DNA of 64,000 bases from NCBI GenBank assembly GCA_036245525.1, contig BTPG01000004.1, positions 18,527,103 through 18,591,102 on the forward strand, in the 5' to 3' direction. This stretch comes from Semisulcospira habei (taxonomy: Eukaryota; Mollusca; Gastropoda; Semisulcospiridae). How positions within the stretch are numbered: the first letter of the stretch is position 1; every line of letters starts with the position of its first letter. A model generated the notes under the pieces. That model did no database searches. It saw only the letters and a program-made list of their open reading frames with translations, and was not told where the DNA came from. Positions 11,001-22,539 of the stretch are shown piece after piece. The translations under genes and the position numbers were made by a program.

Positions 11001-11871
11001 GCGGCAAAAGATCGACCACATATAAGTCAATCTATTCCTGCAACAGACGAGTTAATTAATATCTGGGTTTGCGGAACGCTGCGACGGCTTTCACGGCACT
11101 GGGCATGCAGTGTGATCTGTAATTACATGCACGTACATGCAGACCAGTTACTGGCCACACTGGTTGGCTCCCTCGATTCTAGCGAAGTGGGAGACAACCA
11201 GTGGGGCTATTGGCGTAGGTGTGTTGTGCGTGATTGCTGTGGGATGGATGTTGTTGACTTTGCGCAGTACGACCACAAGCGAAGGTTGATGCGCAAGCAT
11301 TATTTCAGTGAAATTCACTTTGCCTCGGTATACACACAGACTCAGTCAGGTCGACCGCACGGTACGCCAGAATGAATAAAAAAACTGATATGACAGCCAC
11401 TTGATCTCAGCATGTGTGTATATGAGGCCCGTAAAGTGAATTTCAGCTCATTCTTGTGCCACCCTCCTCACTGTCCTGCGAGCATGGCCTTCTGTTACAT
11501 GCTCCCTGAAAACATGATTGTGATCACAAGCTGGCCGCGTTCAGAAACGCGTTTTCAAGATGTGTAGCAATGTACATTATGTATGTCTTCTCGGCACTTC
11601 AAAATTCACGGGTGAAAAGATGAGATACGCACTGTACGTCGTGATAAACATCGTGCCGAAAACTCATCTGCGTATTATCTCTGTACGGTACAGTGATAAA
11701 CAACCCGAAGCGGGAAGTCGGCGTTTGTGTCAGACGTATTACATGATCTCAACTTGACACAGCTCAGCCTCAGTATTGGGCGCTCCAGTATACCGCGCTT
11801 TCGGATATAACGCGCCCAGGTCTCTGTGACTCCCTACTGGTTCAGTGATGCCCACTGAGCACAGGTCATCG

Positions 11872-11937
11872 GGCCGACGCCAGCCTTAGCTGGCCCGCGC
11901 ACGGCCGTGCGCGGGCCAGCTAAGGCTGGCGTCGGCC
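11872..11937. repeat. Perfect 66-bp GC-rich palindrome
   Basis: Arms of 33 bases with no loop, centre CACGGCCGTG, outer GGCCGACGCCAGCC. A diverged relative with GCCCGCGCACAGCTGTGCG lies at about 40085-40110. Confidence 0.9.
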
Positions 11938-13014
11938 AGAGGACCTTTAGTGTTTACCAAGCGGTCTTCGGTTCTTCACTGAGAAGTCGGCTACTGATGT
12001 AAATTATTCTGCGATTAAGAATAATGCGGTCGACCGCTTGTGGCTCCCAGGCGGCTACCGCGATACACCGAGGCTCAGTAACCGGTGTTTCCATCATAGT
12101 ACGCGGCATTGTAAAAGCGCGTTTTGCGGGGGCGCGCTCCACGAGTCAGGCCCCTCCTCATGGCTCTCCACCACAGCCTGTGAGGAAGGGCAGCCACATA
12201 CGCAGCTGCACAGAGAACAAAACCGCCCAAAGGCCATGAGCAAGACATCTGCAAGGTCTTGTTATATATTTAAATTGGGAAGTTGAGGCAGTGCAATGAC
12301 CGGTGTTTTTAAAAAATAATTTTTGCCTTGTTTGAAAATTTGTAGTAAGGCTGAATGTTGGAATTTGCTGGAAATTTGTGGTTAGCTGAGAGGAGACATG
12401 TTTGGTGCTTTGATTCATACCATCCTGTTCATACTGTTGTTTGTACAGCGCTGTGATTCCCCTTGGTTTGCATACCATCCTGAGCTTATCCAGTGGACGA
12501 TTGTGGGCCTATGTTAAGTTGCCATTGACGTAGTGATTTGAGGAGCACGCTGATTTCAGCTGTGCTTGGGTGTGGGGTTGGTAAGGAACCAGTTTCATAA
12601 CCAAGAAATGAGACGGGTGATGTGCTGTTGTTTTTTTGTTGTTGTTTTTTTGTTTTGATTTTTTTGTGCATGGCGTATGTGCAGCTGGTGGGCGGTAGTG
12701 TTTTTTAGGGGATTGAAAAATTAGGGGATGACTGGGACTGACTAAGGCTAAGAGCCTGGACAGTACGGAAACCGCATTGTAGTCCGTGGCCTGCAACGTA
12801 CATGTATGTAATATTACTTGACGCGCCTGTGCGCGCGTACATGTATGTAGTACTTCTCAAGGTCTCGGGCCATATTATTTGCGAGATGCGGCCGCGCGGC
12901 GCACCTGCCATTCTCGTCAGACGGAGTCACGAGAACGAGAAAACGTTCTAAAATGGTCGGGGGTTGCACTAATCTTCCACCGTCCTTTGTATCGGCCAGA
13001 GTGAGAAAGAGCGA

Positions 13015-13250
13015 TTAACCCATATCATACTAAGGCTAAAAGCTTTCAAATCTGAACACTGCCATATGCAAGCTACATTATAGTACTTACAGATAAGGGG
13101 ATATAGACCAATGGCTTTAGTTCAAGGGTGGTACCAGAAAAGCTTGGCACCTAGAGGCGCCAAGCCATACTATTCTGGCACTACCCTTTAAAAAAATATT
13201 TTAAACAAACTTATTTCACACACTGGTGTATTCCGAATGCTAAGGGTTAA
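13015..13250. repeat. Composite TTAA-bounded element, family H
   Basis: 236 bp. TTAA, CCCATATCATACTAAGGC, AAGCTTTCAAATCTG, ATAGACCAATGGCTTTAG, a family-A palindrome, then TCACACACTGGTGTATTCCG and GGGTTAA. The same layout repeats at 17280, 22735, 28395 (inverted), 31375, 37975 and 44828. The palindrome sits at the centre and unrelated unique arms lie outside it. Confidence 0.8.
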
Positions 13251-13396
13251 GCCATTCCGCCCTGCCGCTGGACTTATACTTTGTTTCTCAGTGAAAACTT
13301 GATTCATTCAAGGACCAAAAGCCACAACCGTCCAAGGGCCGAACATGGATACAAATTGGTCTCAGCAAGATGTATAGATCCTCATGAGCCCCCGCA

Positions 13397-15680
13397 GTAG
13401 TAATAATTACGGTATTTATAATGCGCTTATCTTATAATAGTTATAACTCTAAGCGCGCACTCACAAATCGCACACGCACGCGCACGCTTTAGACAATGAC
13501 TCACGTACCACAAATAGTGAAAATAAATTACGACGGTCAGCTTGGGGTGAGGAGTGTGGTGATATAGTGCTAGAACTGTTGAAAGAGGTGAGTTTTGAGT
13601 TTGGAAGGAGGAGAGAGAGTGTTTCTGACGGAGAGAGGGTGGGAGGGTGTTCCAGGTGGATGGACCGTAGACGGAGAAGGAGCGGGGGCCGAAAGTGCTG
13701 AGTTTGGTGCGGGGGATGAGGAGGCGGAGTGGGTCGGAGGCGGAGCGAAGGGAGCGGGAAGNAGAGTGTAGGGTGAAGTTGGAGAGATAGGTAGGAGCGT
13801 AGTTGTTCAGGGATTTGTAGCAGAGAGACAGAATCTTGTATTGGATGCGTTGGGGGATGCCCGGGGAGCCAGTGAAGGAGCTTGAGCAGGGGAGTGATGT
13901 GGTCGGATTTTTTCTTTCTGAGGACGAGGCGGGCAGCAGCCGTGTTCTGGACGCGCTGAAGAGTGAGAGTGGTGGAGTGAGGAAGGCCGGAAAGGAGAGA
14001 GTTGCAGTAGTCGATGCGAGATAAGATGAGAGAGACAGCGAGTTTGGTGGCAGCTTCGGTAGTGAGGTATTTTCTGATCTGACTGATGCGGCGGAGGTGG
14101 AAATAACATGCCTGGGCCGTGGCGGAGACGAAGCTGGTCATGGAAAGAGAGGAATCGAGGATAACGCCGAGGTTCTTGACCGAGTCAGAGAGGGAGATTG
14201 GGGTGCTGTCGAGTTGAAGGTGGAGAGAAGCGGGGAGGTTCTGGGAAAGTTTCTGGCGAGTGCCCACCAGCATGGCTTCCGTTTTGTCATCGTTCAGTTT
14301 GAGCTTGTTTGCTGTCATCCAGTTTTTCACGTCTTCGTAGCAGTCAGCCGTGCGAGTCAGTAGTGACTGAGTGTTGTCGAGTTTGTCTTTGTCTAGTAGT
14401 TGTGAGTCGTCAGCGTAGAGGTGGTGGTGTATGTGGTGAGACTGGATGATGTTGGACAGGGGAGAGGTGTAGAGTGTGAAAAGGACCGGACCCAGGACGG
14501 ACCCCTGTGGAACGCCGCAGGAGAGCCTGACTGGGTTGGAGGAGACGCCGTCGATGGTGACTGATTGCTGTCTGTCGGAGAGGTAGGAGAGAAACCAGGA
14601 GTGAGCAGAGTCAGTGATGCCAAAGGAGTGGTGAAGGCGATGGAGGAGAATAGAGTGGTCTATGGTGTCGAAGGCGGCAGAGAGATCGAGTAGCGTAAGA
14701 AGGGAGATGTTGCCCGAGTCGGTGGAGATAAGCAGGTCGTTTAGGATATGTAGAAGGGCTGTTTCAGTGCTGTGATGTTTGCGATAGGCAGACTGGAAGG
14801 GACTGAGGAGGTTGTTGTCGACGAGGTGGAGGTTGAGCTGGTTGAGGACAACCTTCTCAAGAAGCTTGGACAGGAAAGAGAGATTGGAGACTGGGCGGTA
14901 GTTCTTGAGATCGTTTGGGTCGAGGTTGTGTTTTTTGAGGAGAGGACGGACAATGGCGGACTTGAAGATATCGAGGACGGAGCCATTTTCTAGAGATGTG
15001 TTGATGATGTCGGTGATGAAGGGCAAAAGTTTTGGAAGGCCGTCCCGGTACAGAGAAGCTGGGAGGGGGTCTAGTTCGCAGGTTTTGAAAGTCATGGACT
15101 TTATGGTCTTGAGGACTTCATCCTGAGAGACGGGGCGGAAGGACGAGAGGGGAGTGCCGGAGAAGGGGGGGGGGGGGGGTCAGGAAGGCAAGGCGGAGAA
15201 GGCAGAGTGTCGAGTGTGTTGCGCAGAGTTTGGATTTTGTCGGAGAAATAGGTGGAAAAAGCGGACGGGAGTTCTTCTTTGCTGTGTGTGTTGGGAAGAG
15301 GAGAGTCTTTAGAAGTGCCTGGGAGTGTGTTCATGGTAGCGTAGAGGGTTTTGGATGAAGTGGATTCCAGGATTTTGTTTTGAAGATGTTTACGTTTGGA
15401 GTCGGAGATCATTCTGCAGACTTTGGATCTGGTGGTTTGGAAGATCTGTCTGTGAACGTTGAGGTCGGATGAGCGCCAGTGGCGTTCCGCTTGTCGGCGC
15501 TCGCGCTTGGCATCAGCTATGTCGTCAGTGAGCCAGGGGGAGGGGAATCGGTTGGGTATGGAGCAGGTGGTGACAGGGGCGTGGATATCTAGAAGTTTTC
15601 GAAGGGAGGAATCGAAATGGGATGCAAGATCAGGAGAGGCGGCGGGGTCCAAGAGAAGGTCAACAGCTTCGTCGAAGGGG
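13397..15680 (-). mobile_element. 5'-truncated CR1/L2-like LINE
   Basis: About 2.3 kb on the minus strand, starting inside ORF2 (the apurinic endonuclease is missing) and ending in an AT-rich tail ATTATAAATACCGTAATTAT. The coding body is a non-LTR reverse transcriptase described in the next entry. Truncation at the 5' end is typical of target-primed reverse transcription. Confidence 0.85.
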
Positions 15681-15685
15681 TTCAT
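13461..15685 (-). pseudogene. Non-LTR reverse transcriptase remnant
   Basis: Two frames cover it. The segment 15101-15685 holds the linker upstream of the RT (ADAKRERRQAERHW, then SKRKHLQNKI). The segment 13461-15095 holds the RT proper: YRPVSNLSFLSKLLEKVV, FQSAYRKHHSTETALL, LDLSAAFDTIDHSILL, GVPQGSVLGPVLF and the catalytic YADD box. The block order places it in the Jockey/CR1/L2 group, exact clade undecided. The frames part at a poly-G run (15166-15178). The C-terminal domain shifts frame near 13870, after HWLPG, and an ambiguous base N lies at 13762. The copy cannot make a full protein and is not a host gene. Confidence 0.9.
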
Positions 15686-16875
15686 GAGGATCTATACCTC
15701 TTGCAGTCGGATGGTGTTCGATTTGTCTCGGCAGTGAAGGGGTTAAGAGGCATAGATTCTTTTTCTTCAGTCTTCATCTTACTAAACTGGTGCGGTTTTG
15801 CTATCTCTTCGTTGATTAGGAAATACCACCCCACAAAGCGCTTTGAGCTTTCTGTACGGAGAAACTGATGCGCTCTACATATGAACATCATCATCACAGC
15901 AGAACCAACAGCCGAAGGAGCTCATGAGAATCTACAGATGCCTTCTGCTGAGGCCAGAGAAAAGCAGCGAAACTTTATTTTACAACGGTGAGGCCGGTAT
16001 TAACAGTCACTGACAATGTCATTCTTCACGCCTGCCTGCAGGAATAACCTCGACAAAAAGCGCTATGGACAGCCAAACGGCCAGAAAGTAAAGAGATGGA
16101 CCTTCGCGATGATCATTTCACACTGATATAAAACTGATTCATCAGAAAGCAAATACAATACGCGAATTACATAATATATGACGAATTTGCCTCTCCTTGG
16201 TAGATCTATGAGCACTACCTTCAGACCATCACGAATGCCGAAAGACAAAGTTTAACATGTCACGAAAAGCCCCCCCCCCCCCCCCCCTCCCACACACACA
16301 CACCCATCTCCCTTTCCCAGCGCGCGCACGCGCACACATTTTATTACATTAAAGCAATGTAGTAAACAGACCATTTAGTTCTTGACAATAACACCTGACA
16401 AACCGCGTCTAGATGACAATATGCTTAAGTAATCATGGCATTCAGGCAGTTCACTTGCGATCATTGACATGACAAGTCTGATCGATGAGTCGGGCCACAC
16501 TGACCAAAGCCGCCGCTTATCACCCCCCACCCCCCCCCCTCCCCCTCCCACCCCCCCCCCCCCCACCCCCTCCCACCCCTCTTTCTCTGCTAAACGACAA
16601 TAGCAGCAGTCATGCTGTGAAACTGCGCCGGCGTCGCATCATGTGGGTGTCCACAAAGCGAACATCCCAACACTGTTCTTCAAGAGCAATAGATCTTCAT
16701 TAGCATCTGCAGCCGTAGGTGCTAAGAAGAATCGATATCCCTTGTTTACCCATGTTACTTTTACACGGCACATGTCTAAGTTTCTACGCCGGAGGAGGGT
16801 GGTTGACACTTCGACTTTGCAACGAAGGGCCTCCGATGTAAAACAAGGATTTATGGATACAAATGTTCCACTGGT

Positions 16876-16941
16876 GCAAGAGGCATAAATCATCATGGGC
16901 CCCCGCAGTCTACGGGGGCTTATGAGGATCTATGCCTCTTG
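16876..16941. repeat. Palindromic element, family B
   Basis: CAAGAGGCATAAATCATCAT...CCCCCGCAG pairs with ACGGGGGCTTATGAGGATC...TGCCTCTTG. Confidence 0.8.
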
Positions 16942-17219
16942 AAGACAGTCGACTGATTAGATAGCAGCGTGCGCGTGGGGGTCAATGCCCGGGCGAGCGT
17001 TGACCCGGCGAAAAACATCACAGGGCACTGATCGAGTTCGTCTTGCCCCCAATCTCAGAGTTCGCAACCTGTCTCCGAAGTCCTAAGTCCCTGATAAGCA
17101 AAACGCCACCGGGCCTATGCCGCGGAGGCCCTAGAACCTAGTGCTCACTGTCCCGGCAGTCAATTATTTGTCAAATTTGAAGAAGAGCTAAACCCAAACA
17201 AAGAACAGACTAACCAACT

Positions 17220-17275
17220 GGCTGTCGGTAGCGCCTGCGGGAATCACCTCGACGAAAGGCGATACCGATATCCTT
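17220..17275. repeat. Short family-C palindrome
   Basis: GGCTGTCGGTAGCGCC...GGGAATCACCTCGACGAAAG with GATACCGATATCC; the left arm is shortened. Confidence 0.5.
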
Positions 17276-17279
17276 GGGG

Positions 17280-17506
17280 TTAACCCATATCATACTGAGG
17301 CTAAAAGCTTCACATGTGTACACTGCCATATATGCAAGCTACATTATAGTACTTACGGATAAGGATATAGACCAATGGCTTTAGTTCAAGGGTGGTGCCA
17401 GAATAGCTTGGCGCCTAGAGGCGCCAAGCTATTCTGGCACTACTCTTGAACTATTTTAGTCAAACTTATTTCACACACTGGTGTATTCCGAATGATATGG
17501 GTTCAA
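17280..17506. repeat. Composite element, family H
   Basis: TTAACCCATATCATACTGAG at the left and a degenerate GGGTTCAA at the right; the central family-A palindrome lies at 17385-17452. Confidence 0.8.
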
Positions 17507-19300
17507 GTACCATTACGCGTAATGTGAAGACACAGTTTCAGCACCGTTTGTGTTCCGTGTGCCATATCGACACACCTAATGAACTTTAACGGCAGTTTGG
17601 ACATGCAGCAAACACACGTGCGTAATCGCACTTATTTATTCTGCGCAACCGTTAGCATGTCAATCTATTTATAGCTGTTTCTCATACTGATACAGTTGTA
17701 ATTATAGAACGGAACGCAGTCGTTGTCAGGTTACTTGATATTAAGACGACGTTGGCTGAACTGGATTCTCCTGTGCCTAAATGAACCATAACTAGACCTG
17801 TGTGTTGCGGCGTTTCGTAACCATCTGTTACAAAAGTGTATATTTGAACAGTCACGGGGGTAGTGGGCCTTTAAGATCAATTTTCTAGAGCTGCCGCAGC
17901 TGCACGAGACAATCAGCCTTTAGTCAACGTTCCTCGCTGGGCATGGATCTCCGGGACTGACCGTCCTCGTACGACTGAGTCGGACGAAACTCGCATTTCA
18001 ATGCAGCAAGATACAAATTCAGCCTCATTAGCCCCTGCAACAGCATGGACTCATCACAATCTATGGTTTTATGCGTAGGAGATCGCTCTCCACAATTCGA
18101 ACCAACACCGCAACATGCATTTCAATAATGTACGAGTTATGTGTACGCTCATATTAACCCGTTCAGTGCTGAGAACATCTGAACACCACCGGACCCCGAA
18201 CTGCAAGAGGTATAGATCCACCACTTGAATCCATGTTACTGTGGGAAAACTTAGGACATCAGTTTTCAGTGGTGCTGGATTCATAAAGAATGCAGAAACA
18301 CAATCAACTGGCACTGAGTGGGTTAAAGTGGAATTCCCAAGGTTGAGAAATAATCCAAGAGCTTCTTTTGATATCGGCGCGCACAAGACGTTTTTGTCAA
18401 ATATATCTGCAAAGAAAAGATTTTCTGTACCACCTTAAAAACAAATATCATTTAGTACCCATTAACCTAATATGAAATAGTTTTACTAAACTCCTATGAT
18501 TTGTCGATTTTGCTCTAAGAGTCGTGAACATTTGTTGAAAAGACATGAACAAGCCATTTCGGCAATACCTGAAATAGAGCCCCGGCAGATTTCAATATCG
18601 AGGTCAAGATTTCAGACTTCAAGTATGCCTGCGCTGTTCCAGATTTGAAAACTTGGCCAATTCACATGAAATGAAATGGATCTTTCTTACCCCGCTGGGT
18701 TTAATAAATCTGGGGCACATTTAGGGACGTAAAATCAGTCATTTAATGCCAAAAGATATTTTGCGACAGTACAGCAAAACTGATACATTGTCAGTTGACA
18801 CTGCCACACATACACACCTATAGAAGATTCTTCAACAGAAGTAATTCATATTAGGTCAAATGTCACTGAACGATATTTGCTCTAAGATTGGTATAGAAAA
18901 GTGGCTCTTTGCGGAGATATATATTTGAGTAAAAATGTTGTGCGTTCCAATGTCAAAAGACCTATAGTAGGGTCGATTATTTCCTCCCCCACCCCCCACC
19001 CCCAACCCCAACCCCCATCTTTTGTGTTTTCTTCTTCTTCATTTTTGTTTTCTCTTTAAGTTTGTACTGTCCTCAAGTATTTGCATACCCTCGTTTATCT
19101 CTTCTTCACATCAAATTCAATTTTTTCTCAAACACAATGAGAGTCTGCATACTGAAAATTATCAGGGTCTTTTTCATTTCCTTGTTTTTAACGGCCCTTC
19201 CCTCAGTGTTTACGTACATTTTGTGTCTGAAATCTTTGTTCATTCCACGCCGACCGAAAGCCAAAACCGTCCAAGAAACATGGACTACAAATTGGTCTCA

Positions 19301-19368
19301 GCAAGAGGCATAGATCCTCATGAGCCCCCACAAACGCGGGGGCACATGAGGATCTATGTCTCTTGCAG
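19301..19368. repeat. Palindromic element, family B
   Basis: GCAAGAGGCATAGATCCTCA pairs with TGAGGATCTATGTCTCTTGC around GCCCCCACAAACGCGGGGGC. Confidence 0.85.
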
Positions 19369-19877
19369 TTGGATCCGTGTTCACTTCTCGGCAGTGACTA
19401 AAGCGGCTTCAGTTAGTCTCCGGTCCCGCAAACCCATCGGCATTTCCTTCCGTCACTAACTCTATTAGACACTAGCACTGATTCTCGTGTGCATCTCTTA
19501 TTGTTACGGCCGGATAAGCGTTATGTAAATAAAGCCTATGTTCCTCTTGCGACATAGTCTATGCCGACGGAGGTGTTCAGTGCACTTTCGCCAACAAACA
19601 CCGTCCGTTGGTAATCCGCGTTTAGCACTGGCCGCAGGCGGCGGCGGTCAAATCCTTATCTGCTCAGTCAATCAGAGCATGTTGAAATTTAGAACCTATT
19701 AGGTATTTTAAGCTGACCTTACATTGAGTAGCTCTGAGTAGCAACCTCACAACACCGGCAGCTGTAGTGATAATCTAGATGACCAAAAACAATCTGAAGA
19801 TGATGTGACTGACCTTAAAAATAAATAGTATCTACTCTGAGCGAGACGGCTGAGATGTTTCTCATTAAAGCCCCTGT

Positions 19878-19972
19878 GTGAGCTTAGTTCCTGCGCCGGC
19901 CACAAAGCAAGGCGCTCCGTTCAGAGCGGAGCACCTTGCCTAGTGGCTGGCGCAGGAATACTGAAGCTCACG
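19878..19972. repeat. 95-bp inverted repeat with GC-rich core
   Basis: GTGAGCTTAGTTCCTGCGCC and GCGCAGGAATACTGAAGCTC pair, with inner AAGGCGCTCCG/CGGAGCACCTT. Confidence 0.75.
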
Positions 19973-19995
19973 GCTCATGCAACTCACTCCTTGGA

Positions 19996-20064
19996 GCAAG
20001 AGGTATAAATTCTCACCGAACCCCATCAACCGCATGGACTCTGGACAATCTGTGCCTCTTGCAG
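19996..20064. repeat. Diverged family-B palindrome
   Basis: GCAAGAGGTATAAATTCTC at the left and ATCTGTGCCTCTTGC at the right; the inner arms have decayed. Confidence 0.65.
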
Positions 20065-20439
20065 ATGGACGGTTGAGGTTGAGGGATTGATTTCAGTAGT
20101 ACAGAGACAGTATTCAAGTTGTGGTACTGAAGAACGTTGCCGGCGTAACCTCAAGCCTTGCCATGCTATTATGGCACTGCGACCTCTAAAGTTCGGGCCG
20201 CGGGAATGGACAGCGGGCTGTTTGTCACGGTCAGTGTTCGGCTGATTAATGAACTGAGTAACTTTACAGGAGTCCGCGTGCACTCTAAGCCCCGCGGCAG
20301 TCATGACTGACCACAACAGTTCAGCCGCCGCATAGTAAGAGACTCCTCATAACACACGCCTTGTTTCTCAATGGCAAAACGAAAATAAGTAGATCTAACA
20401 CTGCGAGGACTGATAACAAAAACACATAATGCGCCTTAC

Positions 20440-20917
20440 CTTTGTATGCGACTTGAACAGAGTTGTTGTGGAAAGTGTCTGGTGCAACTTGGCTTGCCAA
20501 ATATGCGAAATATCTGCGAACTTTCGCGGCCGAGAGAAAACGTGCCTTGTTTGCGTCTGTCTCTACCAAATCCTCACACATTTGCACGTGCTCTTCACGC
20601 GGCAACAACACTTCCCCGTAACACGCCAAGTTGGGACTTGTGTCCGCAAGGTCCCGGAATGTCCTTACTGTTGCCAGACGATCGAGTACGACTAACACCT
20701 CAAACTCATCTGTTGATGACACTTTCATCGCCTCGAAACAGTACTGTGTAGGAGAAGGCACGTAACATTTCATCCTAGTGTCCAAATCGCCGATTCTTCT
20801 CAAGATCACTTCTATGACAGAAGTCATGCAATGGCAGATAATTTCCCGAGAAACTTTTCTCGAAGCCTCTACAACTTCTGTGTTGAAACGTTGCAGGTAA
20901 AGGGTGAGCTCGTCCAT
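20440..20917 (-). CDS. Mab-21 gene exon 1 (nucleotidyltransferase-like N-terminus)
   Basis: 478 nt on the minus strand, from an ATG in good context (GCCATGG, 20915-20917) to donor AAAG|GTAAGG. It encodes residues 1-159. After an N-terminal helical segment comes SPTQYCFEAMKVSSTDEFEV at residues 55-74, the position of the family's GS motif and acidic pair. Here the Gly-Ser is not recognisable and the metal-binding pair reads E71-F-E73 instead of the usual E-x-D, so the active site looks altered. An upstream in-frame extension to 21022 starts on TTG and is not used. The gene is head to head with CNIH4. Confidence 0.85.
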
Positions 20918-21128
20918 GGCGCTCTGTTCTTTTTGTCCTGTTATTGACAAACGTTTATCAGAACGTAAACACGCAGCTCTCTCGCACAGCCTCCTCTGCG
21001 CTTGTCTCCGAGTAAACACCAAGGTGATTGAGTTGTCGTTCGCAGTCAGGCGAGAGTAACGTCCCTTGCCCTCAGGTTTCGAACTCGTGCAATTTTGGTA
21101 AGGTCTTTAGATTACAGGGGAAAAAACC
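20918..21128. promoter_or_regulatory. Shared bidirectional promoter region (Mab-21 gene / CNIH4)
   Basis: 211 bp separates two divergent start codons, so both promoters and 5' UTRs should lie in or overlap this stretch. No TATA box is obvious in either direction. The role is inferred from position only. Confidence 0.55.
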
Positions 21129-21203
21129 ATGGGACCGGACGGATTACTATTCATCTGTTGCCTTTTGGACGAAGCATCACTCTTGTTTCTTGCTGTCTAC
21201 TTT
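21129..21203 (+). CDS. CNIH4: CNIH4 exon 1
   Basis: 25 codons from ATG (context AACCATGGG) to donor TTT|GTATCC. It encodes a short lumenal/cytosolic tip and the first membrane helix (LLFICCLLDEASLLFLAVYF). The LLD..LIFL-type pattern with VYF at the exon end matches cornichon 4. Phase 0. Confidence 0.9.
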
Positions 21204-21548
21204 GTATCCTTGTTGCAGTCGTGTTTGATTACAAGCGAGTTAGATTCTCTTACCCGGCATCTGCACCAAGCTCATTTGCTCACATCACTTCCTGAGTTCC
21301 TCTCTCTTTCGTCGTAGTTTTAGAAAAATTAGGTTAACATGACGTATAAATTCTGATGAGCATCTGCATCGTGCAGGGGTTCCTGAGAATTTACACCACT
21401 TGCGTGCGGAAGGAGTCGGTTGAGTGATGGCACCATACTTTTTTTTTCCGGTACACTTCTTGCACCTGACTCAATAAAACAAAAATTAAAAAAAAGCTTT
21501 AATTCTATGTCTATTTGTGATGGTTTTGAACATCCTTAACTGTCACAG
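21204..21548. other. CNIH4 intron 1
   Basis: 345 bp. Contains a family-B palindrome at 21341-21403 (CGTATAAATTCTGATGAGC / TCCTGAGAATTTACACCACT) and no coding signal. Confidence 0.7.
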
Positions 21549-21617
21549 GTTATCACACTGTCAGATCTGGAGTGTGACTACCTGAATGCAAGGACATGCT
21601 GCGAAAAGCTGAACTTT
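21549..21617 (+). CDS. CNIH4: CNIH4 exon 2
   Basis: 23 codons between acceptor TGTCACAG and donor [29 protein letters not shown] and on. The [16 protein letters not shown] block is the most diagnostic stretch of cornichon 4. Phase 0 on both sides. Confidence 0.95.
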
Positions 21618-21775
21618 GTGAGTAGCTTATAAAATAATCATCCACATGAAAAGAAGAATGATACGGCTGATAGTTTTAAACTCGCTGTGTAAGGTTGCTA
21701 TTCACAGATTATCATGCTCTCAGAAGACTACATTACACTTAAACAGTTTGTGTGAATGATTGACCATGATAGTTG

Positions 21776-21850
21776 ATACTTTAAGGGTAGTGCCAGAATA
21801 ACTTTGTGCCTTAATGTGGGAAAGCTATTCTGGCACCATCCTTGAAGTTG
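21776..21850. repeat. Palindromic element, family A
   Basis: ACTTTAAGGGTAGTGCCAGA and TCTGGCACCATCCTTGAAGT pair around a 15-20-base loop. Confidence 0.75.
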
Positions 21851-22084
21851 ATCCCTTAGTTCTTTAAGTATTCCTGGTTTGAATGGGTTAATTGTTGCTC
21901 TAGTAATCTATACATAGATCTAAGATCTGGGACCTTCCACTGCAGGGGTGGCCAAATTCAGGTGCATGGTCGCCAGTGGCCCCTAAAAATTGATGCTGGA
22001 CATGCCGGAAGCATCTACTGATCTAGCCTGGCAAGGTGTACATTTTAAAGGCTGCTAAGTGTGACATAGATAGAGTAAGCTGTG

Positions 22085-22500
22085 TTTGCATCCCTTGTTG
22101 TTTTGGTTCACGTGTGATAGCAAAATATGGGTCATCTGTCTATGGTAAGCTTTAACATTGTTTTTTTCTCAGAGACTATTAAAGCCATAACTTTTAAAAC
22201 TGTGCGCACGGATACTTTGTGGCAAGACCTTTCTAGACACAACAGTTTGAGTGACCTCACAAAGGTCAAGGTTTCATAGGGTCAACAAATAGGTAAAAAA
22301 TTGTCATATTTTGACGAAAGTTACGTTTTATCAAATGCTGTTTGTAACTTCAAACCAAACTTGGTACTGTAGAGATACTGGTAATCCTGATGACAAGACC
22401 TTCCTATGCATACTAATTTGGCCGACCCCTTTGAAAGGACAAGGGTCATGAGACTTTAGGTTGACAAATGTGGGTAAAATGCCTATTGAAAAGAATTAAC
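22085..22500 (-). repeat. Dispersed repeat related to 3470-4345
   Basis: Read on the minus strand it carries the same landmarks (GGTCATTTT-type GACC steps, ACCAAGTTTGGTTTGAAGTT, AGGTCTTG), with the CACGTGTGATAGC end at the left. Confidence 0.65.
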
Positions 22501-22539
22501 CATTTAGTCCTTGACACACTAGACAGGATGTGGATCTAC

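Larger units (their letters stand above)
13372..15714. repeat. Family-B palindrome split by a LINE insertion
   Basis: The left arm GATGTATAGATCCTCATGAG ends at about 13396; the right arm TCATGAGGATCTATACCTCT resumes at about 15682. The LINE lies exactly between them. Confidence 0.7.
3157..20439. other. Intron 1 of the Mab-21 gene (17.3 kb, repeat-filled)
   Basis: No host exon recognised. It holds a 163-bp tandem family, numerous palindromes (listed separately), a short retroposon at 7256-7641, GT and C runs at 9065-9142, CT repeats at 10120-10146, C runs at 9958-9983, 16269-16287 and 16523-16577, and a truncated LINE at about 13397-15680. Stretches such as 11000-11870, 12000-13010 and 17510-19270 show nothing I can name apart from weak repeat fragments. 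Confidence 0.6.
1..20917 (-). other. Gene span: Mab-21 domain-containing gene (3' end outside window)
   Basis: Multi-exon minus-strand gene assembled from splice sites and reading phase: exon 1 20440-20917, exon 2 2949-3156, exon 3 1734-1986, exon 4 66 down to the left edge. Phases agree at every junction (exon 1 leaves one base, completed to GAG by exon 2; exon 2 leaves AG, completed to AGT by exon 3; exon 3 ends in phase 0). The joined 335 codons read as one Mab-21 fold: nucleotidyltransferase-like half, then the alpha-helical half with WRISF and PLSSYHL blocks. The family includes cGAS, cGAS-like receptors and MAB21L proteins. The 17.3-kb intron 1 is almost entirely repeats. Which subfamily this is cannot be settled here. 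Confidence 0.85.

Noticed and set aside
19022..19459. 145-aa plus-strand open frame
   Set aside because: Runs through a pyrimidine-rich tract and a family-B palindrome; no coding pattern.
20918..21022. N-terminal extension of Mab-21 exon 1
   Set aside because: The extension begins on TTG; the ATG at 20917 has a strong initiation context.
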